Origin: Scytonema sp. UIC 10036
Lineage (GTDB): Bacteria; Cyanobacteriota; Cyanobacteriia; Cyanobacteriales; Nostocaceae
Reading direction: 5' to 3'
Assembly: GCF_009725235.1 (NCBI RefSeq)
Contig: NZ_WJFC01000230.1
Coordinates: 1-20,622, forward strand
Length of the DNA: 20,622 nt
Position 1 is the stretch's first letter. Every line of letters begins with the position of its first letter. Below the pieces are notes generated by a model. It saw only the letters and a program-made list of their open reading frames with translations, was not told the origin of the DNA and ran no database searches. Of the stretch, positions 17,430-20,622 are shown in pieces. The position numbers and the translations under genes are program-made.

Positions 17430-17792
17430 TTAAGGTAAAGGCAAATGAACAATTTGGTCTTGATACTCACCTTCAAAAGATCCCTCTGCAATTAAAATTA
17501 ACTCATCAATATTCTGTCCAATTGTTAACTTATCGTTCAAAATAAAAATACCTGGTACATGACGACCTTGAGCAATGTGGTCAGCCAAATGTACAGGCAT
17601 AGATTTGCGGTTATTTGTAACCAGTAGGAAGTTATACTCCTCACACCAGCACAAAATTTCCGGGTCTAAGGTGCTCTTAGGGGGAGTGCTAGGTTCTCCA
17701 ACTACCCAGACGACTAGCTCCGGTTTTTGTCGTCTAAGTTGCACCTGATAAAGAGGAGCAACATTTTCATCCAGCAGATATTTGAGAGTCAT
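17430..17792 (-). CDS. DUF5615 PIN-like protein (toxin-like), cassette copy 3
   Basis: A 120-residue intact copy: YLLDENVAPLYQ, TLDPEILCWCEEYNFLLVTN, NRKSMPVHLADHIAQGRHVP, NDKLTIGQNIDELILIAE and the end VHLPLP. It is the best reference for the deleted copy 2. As in copy 1, the residues after LVT are NNR. It overlaps the DUF433 gene by 26 bp. A MITE ends 2 bp beyond the stop, so the element may have replaced or separated its original 3' region and terminator. Confidence 0.85.
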   Translation of the reverse strand: MTLKYLLDENVAPLYQVQLRRQKPELVVWVVGEPSTPPKSTLDPEILCWCEEYNFLLVTNNRKSMPVHLADHIAQGRHVPGIFILNDKLTIGQNIDELILIAEGSFEGEYQDQIVHLPLP

Positions 17793-18120
17793 TGACCTTC
17801 TTCATTGCTTCTCTTTCAGCTTTCAGTTTCATTAATTTGACTACAACTGGCGGTGGATTCCGTCGCTGTTCTTCTCGCACTCTGTGACTCCATTCCAACC
17901 AGTCAGCTATATACGTGCTAACTGCTTCTTTATTATGCAAGTAATAGAGGATTGTTGCATAAACCTGTTCCAGGGTAAGTGATGTATAAATATTTGCAAT
18001 TTCCTCTGGAGTCCGAGCACGATAAATGTACTCATAAAGAACAGTTTCAATTCCTACCCTTGTACCTTTCAACCGAATATCATCAGGACGCTGAAAATCG
18101 AAGTAATCTTCTAATTGCAT
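17767..18120 (-). CDS. DUF433 antitoxin-like protein, cassette copy 3
   Basis: A 117-residue DUF433 protein (MQLEDYFDFQRPDDIRLKGT, YTSLTLEQVYATILYYLHNK, basic tail). An in-frame ATG also exists at 18132 (MRRV- extension), but the matching position in copy 2 is followed by a stop after two codons. The conserved GAGG site 7-8 bases upstream also points to the ATG at 18120. Its role as DNA-binding antitoxin and autoregulator of the cassette is a family prediction. Confidence 0.85.
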   Translation of the reverse strand: MQLEDYFDFQRPDDIRLKGTRVGIETVLYEYIYRARTPEEIANIYTSLTLEQVYATILYYLHNKEAVSTYIADWLEWSHRVREEQRRNPPPVVVKLMKLKAEREAMKKVNDSQISAG

Positions 18121-18230
18121 AACTCGCCTCATTCCATAACACTCTTAATATTCAAACATTTACTCTCCACCCATTCCTCTGTGCTCTGGTACGTGCTCTG
18201 CGGTTCAATAATTTTTCCATTTAACCCCTG
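18121..18230. repeat. Upstream segment shared with cassette copy 2
   Basis: Counterpart of 16284-16396. It differs by small indels and by an extra CTCTGGTACGTG-type unit of the CTCTGTGCTCTG(C)GGTTC cyanobacterial repeat, ending in CGGTTCAATAATTTTTCC. Confidence 0.75.
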
Positions 18231-18543
18231 TAAAAAGTCCATTCCGTTAACCTTGACATAGGTACGATCGCTTAGCTCTACTACCAAGATAAACTATAGG
18301 ATGGCAATACCGTATATCTAGTCATCAAAGAAGTCTAAGACCCCCAACTTCTCGAAAGGGACAGTCAACTGACGAATATTGCTCATGGGCTAGCAATAGT
18401 TTTTTAGACTAGTGATTATAGCGTAGTTAGACAAGAATTGGTGAAAGAGGTATCATACGTAACCTTTTAGATCTCCTCTATGGAAATTCTTGCCTTTCAT
18501 AGTGCAGTATGTTCATTAGTACTAGAAAACGTGGTGAAAACCT
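18231..18543. other. Intergenic region before the nuclease-like gene
   Basis: I see no gene here. It contains a weak inverted repeat (AGTCTAA at about 18332, TTAGACT at about 18404) around a smaller ATTGCT/AGCAAT hairpin. It presumably holds divergent promoters for the DUF433 cassette and the nuclease-like gene, but no convincing -10/-35 pair or strong ribosome binding site was seen. Confidence 0.4.
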
Positions 18544-19464
18544 ATGCCAATTACTCTAGCAGCCAGTACTTTATCTCTCGATGATGTTCATCGCTTATTG
18601 AAACTGCAAAAAGAAGCAACTGGTTCGTTTACTGATTATTTAACTCTAGAGCCTTTGAGAGAGTTGGAACAGCAGGATTTATCAAGAATCAAGAATGACT
18701 TCCGACGGTATTTTGCAGCTGGAAAAGTGTCTGAAGGTTTAATTAAATTTTTGGCGATCGCACCTTTAATGCGCTTATCTGGATTTTATGATGTTCCTAT
18801 TCGCTTGACAATGGAAGATGCGTTCGCTATCTCCATTGAAGACGAAGACACAAAGATAACAGGGCGGATGGATATTCTAGCAGTGAGCAACACTCAAGCA
18901 AAGACTGCAAATACGTTTTGGATTTTGGTACTAGAAACAAAAAACAGTTCGGTAGACGTATTTGAAGGTTTACCCCAACTGCTAACTGTGCGTTCGCTTA
19001 TTTTGAGATCCGAAGGGGAATTAAAGCCTTAATCTAGAAGGAAAACGGGGATTTTTACGTAAAGCGTTATTTTTAAGTAAAATTTGTGACCATTACAGAA
19101 GGCTGACAGAGGCGATTCTTTAAGGCTCAGGCATATGATAAACCATAAAATGACCAAAAGCGGGAGTGCGAATAAAAATGCCTTCATCCATTGTACCGCC
19201 TGAATTACAAGCCCTGTAAGGCTTAATTAAATCTGGCTGTTAAAAATGAGCGAACGTACAGTGCTAACTTACGCTTTTAAAAGCTTAGAAAAGCAATCAT
19301 CCGTTTGGGGACTAGCAACTAACGGACGTAGTTATCAGTTTGTTCACCTGAGACAGGATACTAACCCAATTTATCAGTTAATGCCAGAACTGAGTTTGAT
19401 AAATACCGAAGATTCTATTCAGCTAGTACAGGTTTTGAAAGCAATTTGCCAACTAGGAAATTAG
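18544..19464 (+). pseudogene. PD-(D/E)XK nuclease-like gene split by a MITE
   Basis: The N-terminal part (18544-18987) has 148 native residues with GRMDILAV (Asp110) and a strand ending LVLETKN (Glu131, Lys133), then VFEGLPQLL. This is the D...ExK...Q pattern of restriction-endonuclease-like folds, as in HsdR-N-type hypothetical proteins of cyanobacteria. The C-terminal part resumes at about 19265 as YAFKSLEKQSSVWGLATNG and ends at 19464. Removing the 282-bp insertion joins LPQLLT directly to YAFKSLE in the same frame, giving a protein of 212 residues. The inserted DNA brings an in-frame TAA at 19030, so the product is now cut after the active-site strand with 14 foreign residues. An ATG inside the MITE (19246) opens the C-terminal part. 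Molecular function is not established for this family. Confidence 0.85.
18985..19262 (+). mobile_element. MITE A, copy 2, inserted in the nuclease-like gene
   Basis: A 278-bp element with imperfect terminal inverted repeats (ACTGTGCGTTCGCTTATTTT / AAAAATGAGCGAACGTACAGT) and no coding capacity. TGCTAACT occurs at 18980-18987 and again at 19262-19269. Part of this overlaps the element's ACT end, so the target duplication is at least GCTA and at most 8 bp. Inserting it into CTGCTAACTTAC explains the split gene exactly. Confidence 0.88.
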
Positions 19465-19470
19465 GTAGTC

Positions 19471-19500
19471 AAATTCCCGACTCTGCAAAGTTGGGAATTT
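19471..19500 (+). terminator. Rho-independent terminator after the nuclease-like gene
   Basis: AAATTCCCGACT and AGTTGGGAATTT form a 12-bp stem with one G-T pair and a 6-base loop, followed by TTGTGTCT. It begins 6 bp after the stop of the C-terminal part. Confidence 0.65.
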
Positions 19501-19606
19501 TTGTGTCTGCTGACCGCTATTTCACTTGGAAAAATTTACGGAAAAAGAGAGAATAAAGTTGAAGCTACTGTCAAACTAGTAGTAAATCTACGGATAGGAC
19601 AGGTGA

Positions 19607-19789
19607 ATGCGACTTAAACTAGATTTGCAAAGATTTTTTGATAGTTGCAACCCCAGCAGAACTCTAGTCTTGGCAAATCCTCAAGATAGACAGTACTATT
19701 AGGTGTATTTAACACAACTACAAGCCAACTACAAAGACTTTACTTTTCGTTACATAGTTTGGTTTTTTCTCGCCGACTTACTTACGTGA
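19607..19789 (+). pseudogene. Remnant of the N-terminus of an AAA-like ATPase gene
   Basis: An ATG at 19607 reads MRLKLDLQRFFDSCNPSRTL, then VLANPQDRQYY, and stops at TAG 19700-19702. The same frame continues with LTQLQANYKDF and other residues to a TGA at 19787. The first part resembles the leader of cyanobacterial AAA-type ATPases (LDLQxFFxxxNPSRTL followed by a YYIDFSSVRGG-like strand). The rest of the ATPase, including the P-loop, is missing. I regard it as a decayed fragment. The resemblance is from memory and only about 30 residues long. No other gene is seen between 19501 and 19894. Confidence 0.4.
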
Positions 19790-19894
19790 TGATGAAGCGC
19801 CTTTGTGAAAGACACTAGTGCTTGCTAGGTGCGCCGATAGAATAAATTTGCTAGAATCATTATGACCCAAATGCTAACAAAAAATTGATAAAAA

Positions 19895-20119
19895 ATGAAA
19901 CAAATTATTATTGAAGTGACTCCAGAAGTGGCAGATGCATATCAGTCTGCATCCCATAGAGAACGTCAGAAAATTCAATCATTAATTAGTATATTACTTC
20001 AAAAACCAGCTGATGAAGATATTGCTTTATTGCGAGAAATTATGGATGAAATTAGCGATAGAGCAGCAGCCAGAGGTTTAACACCAGAAATTTTGGAGTC
20101 TATTCTTAATGAACCTTGA
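19895..20119 (+). CDS. Antitoxin-like protein of a PIN toxin module
   Basis: A 74-residue protein, MKQIIIEVTPEVADAYQSAS then a helix with QSLISILLQKP, and a C-terminal helix DRAAARGLTPEILESIL. Small proteins of this form, with an N-terminal strand for ribbon-helix-helix-like dimerisation and a C-terminal toxin-binding tail, precede COG1569-type PIN toxins in cyanobacteria. The start of the toxin frame (ATG at 20109) overlaps its end by 11 bp, the usual coupling. The frame is intact although the toxin gene is broken. No Shine-Dalgarno sequence is visible. Confidence 0.75.
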   Translation: MKQIIIEVTPEVADAYQSASHRERQKIQSLISILLQKPADEDIALLREIMDEISDRAAARGLTPEILESILNEP

Positions 20120-20526
20120 AAGGCTATTTGTTCTGGAGCGAATATCATTATTAGTGCCGTTATTATCAAAAAAGGTAAAGCGCGTCAGGCATTGAATAAG
20201 GCTCAGATATTTGGTAGAGTTTTGATGTCAATGCCTGTGTTATCGGAAATCGAAGAAGTTTTATACAGAAAAAATTTGATAAATACATCACAGTAATAGA
20301 GAGAAAACTATTCTTGGCAAGTTTTGTTAAAACAGTTAAGTTTGTAGAGATAACTGAAAATATTGATATTTGCCGAGATCCAAAAGACAATAAATATCTG
20401 GAGTTAGCATTGAGTGGACAAGCAACTTGTATTATCAGTGGAGATAATGATTTGTTGGTGTTGCATCCATTTCAGGAGATTTCGATTTTGACAATTCAAG
20501 AATTTTTGGAATTAGAAGTAACTTAA
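20109..20526 (+). pseudogene. PIN-domain toxin gene with two frameshifts
   Basis: Joining three frames gives a typical COG1569-like PIN toxin of about 138 residues: MNLERLFVL, then NIIISAVIIKKGKARQA, MSMPVLSEIEEVLYRK, KLFLASFVKTVKFVEITENI, CRDPKDNKYLELAL and IISGDNDLLVLHPFQ. The first break, near 20134-20140, falls where VLDTN is expected (DNA reads CTGGAGCGAATATC), so the first catalytic Asp is lost. The second is in an A-run near 20270, where one A appears to be missing. The later acidic motifs (DPKDNKYLEL, GDNDLL) are still readable. It overlaps the antitoxin by 11 bp. The toxin is therefore inactive unless these are sequence errors. Confidence 0.82.
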
Positions 20527-20555
20527 CCACACAAGTCGAATTTACCCCCCTTAGT

Positions 20556-20616
20556 CCCCCCGATGGATTGGGGGGAAATTGAATTTCCAGTTCCCTCCCC
20601 AATACATCGGGGAGGG
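20556..20616. repeat. C/G-run palindromic repeats at the right edge
   Basis: CCCCCC (20556-20561) pairs with GGGGGG (20570-20575), and CCCTCCCC (20593-20600) pairs with GGGGAGGG (20609-20616). The loop of the second, read in reverse complement, repeats that of the first (CCGATG.ATTGGGG), so this is one palindromic element present twice in opposite orientation. It follows the PIN pseudogene and may act as a terminator, but it looks like an interspersed repeat. Confidence 0.6.
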
Positions 20617-20622
20617 TTAGGG

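Noticed and set aside
18331..18411. Inverted AGTCTAA/TTAGACT as a small mobile element
   Set aside because: Arms are only 7 bp, with no flanking duplication and no second copy in the window.

Overview
The window looks like chromosomal DNA of a filamentous, probably heterocystous-type cyanobacterium. The basis is many copies of the HIP1 octamer GCGATCGC (for example near 1819, 5788, 8850, 9498, 14072, 16638 and 18757), short repeated sequences typical of cyanobacteria (tandem GGGGACT, GCAGAGGCGCAGAGG-like and TTAGCTATTAGCCA-like units), and protein families common in that group. No rRNA, tRNA, CRISPR array or full-length transposase gene was seen.

Layout. 1-342 (minus): 5' part of a large regulatory ATPase-type gene that runs off the window. 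554-1943 (plus): a protealysin-like M4 metallopeptidase followed by its probable emfourin-type inhibitor, closed by a hairpin. 2031-2960 (minus): cytoplasmic-looking BtuF-like cobalamin-binding protein. 3247-5883 (plus): hybrid histidine kinase, PAS-GAF-PAS-HisKA-HATPase-REC. 6106-8939 (minus): a short DUF6717-like gene and a membrane GT39-type glycosyltransferase with a TPR-like tail, broken by two frameshifts and a stop. 9029-14848 (minus): bifunctional proline dehydrogenase/P5C dehydrogenase, preceded by a Ser/Thr kinase-NACHT-membrane fusion.

14959-20526 is an accessory, repeat-rich zone. It holds three tandem copies of a DUF433 (antitoxin-like)/DUF5615 (PIN-like) cassette, the middle one with a gutted DUF5615 gene. 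It also holds two copies of a 278-bp MITE in opposite orientation, one carrying a second nested MITE and the other splitting a PD-(D/E)XK nuclease-like gene. A remnant of an AAA-like ATPase gene follows, then an antitoxin with a PIN toxin gene that carries two frameshifts. The picture is of toxin-antitoxin, nuclease and NACHT genes in different stages of decay by mobile elements.

A pattern across the whole window is that low-complexity cyanobacterial repeats lie in frame inside genes, in most cases at inter-domain linkers (the N-terminal fragment at 1-342, the hybrid kinase, the bifunctional proline enzyme, the kinase-NACHT protein, and the glycosyltransferase, where they fall in linkers or loops).
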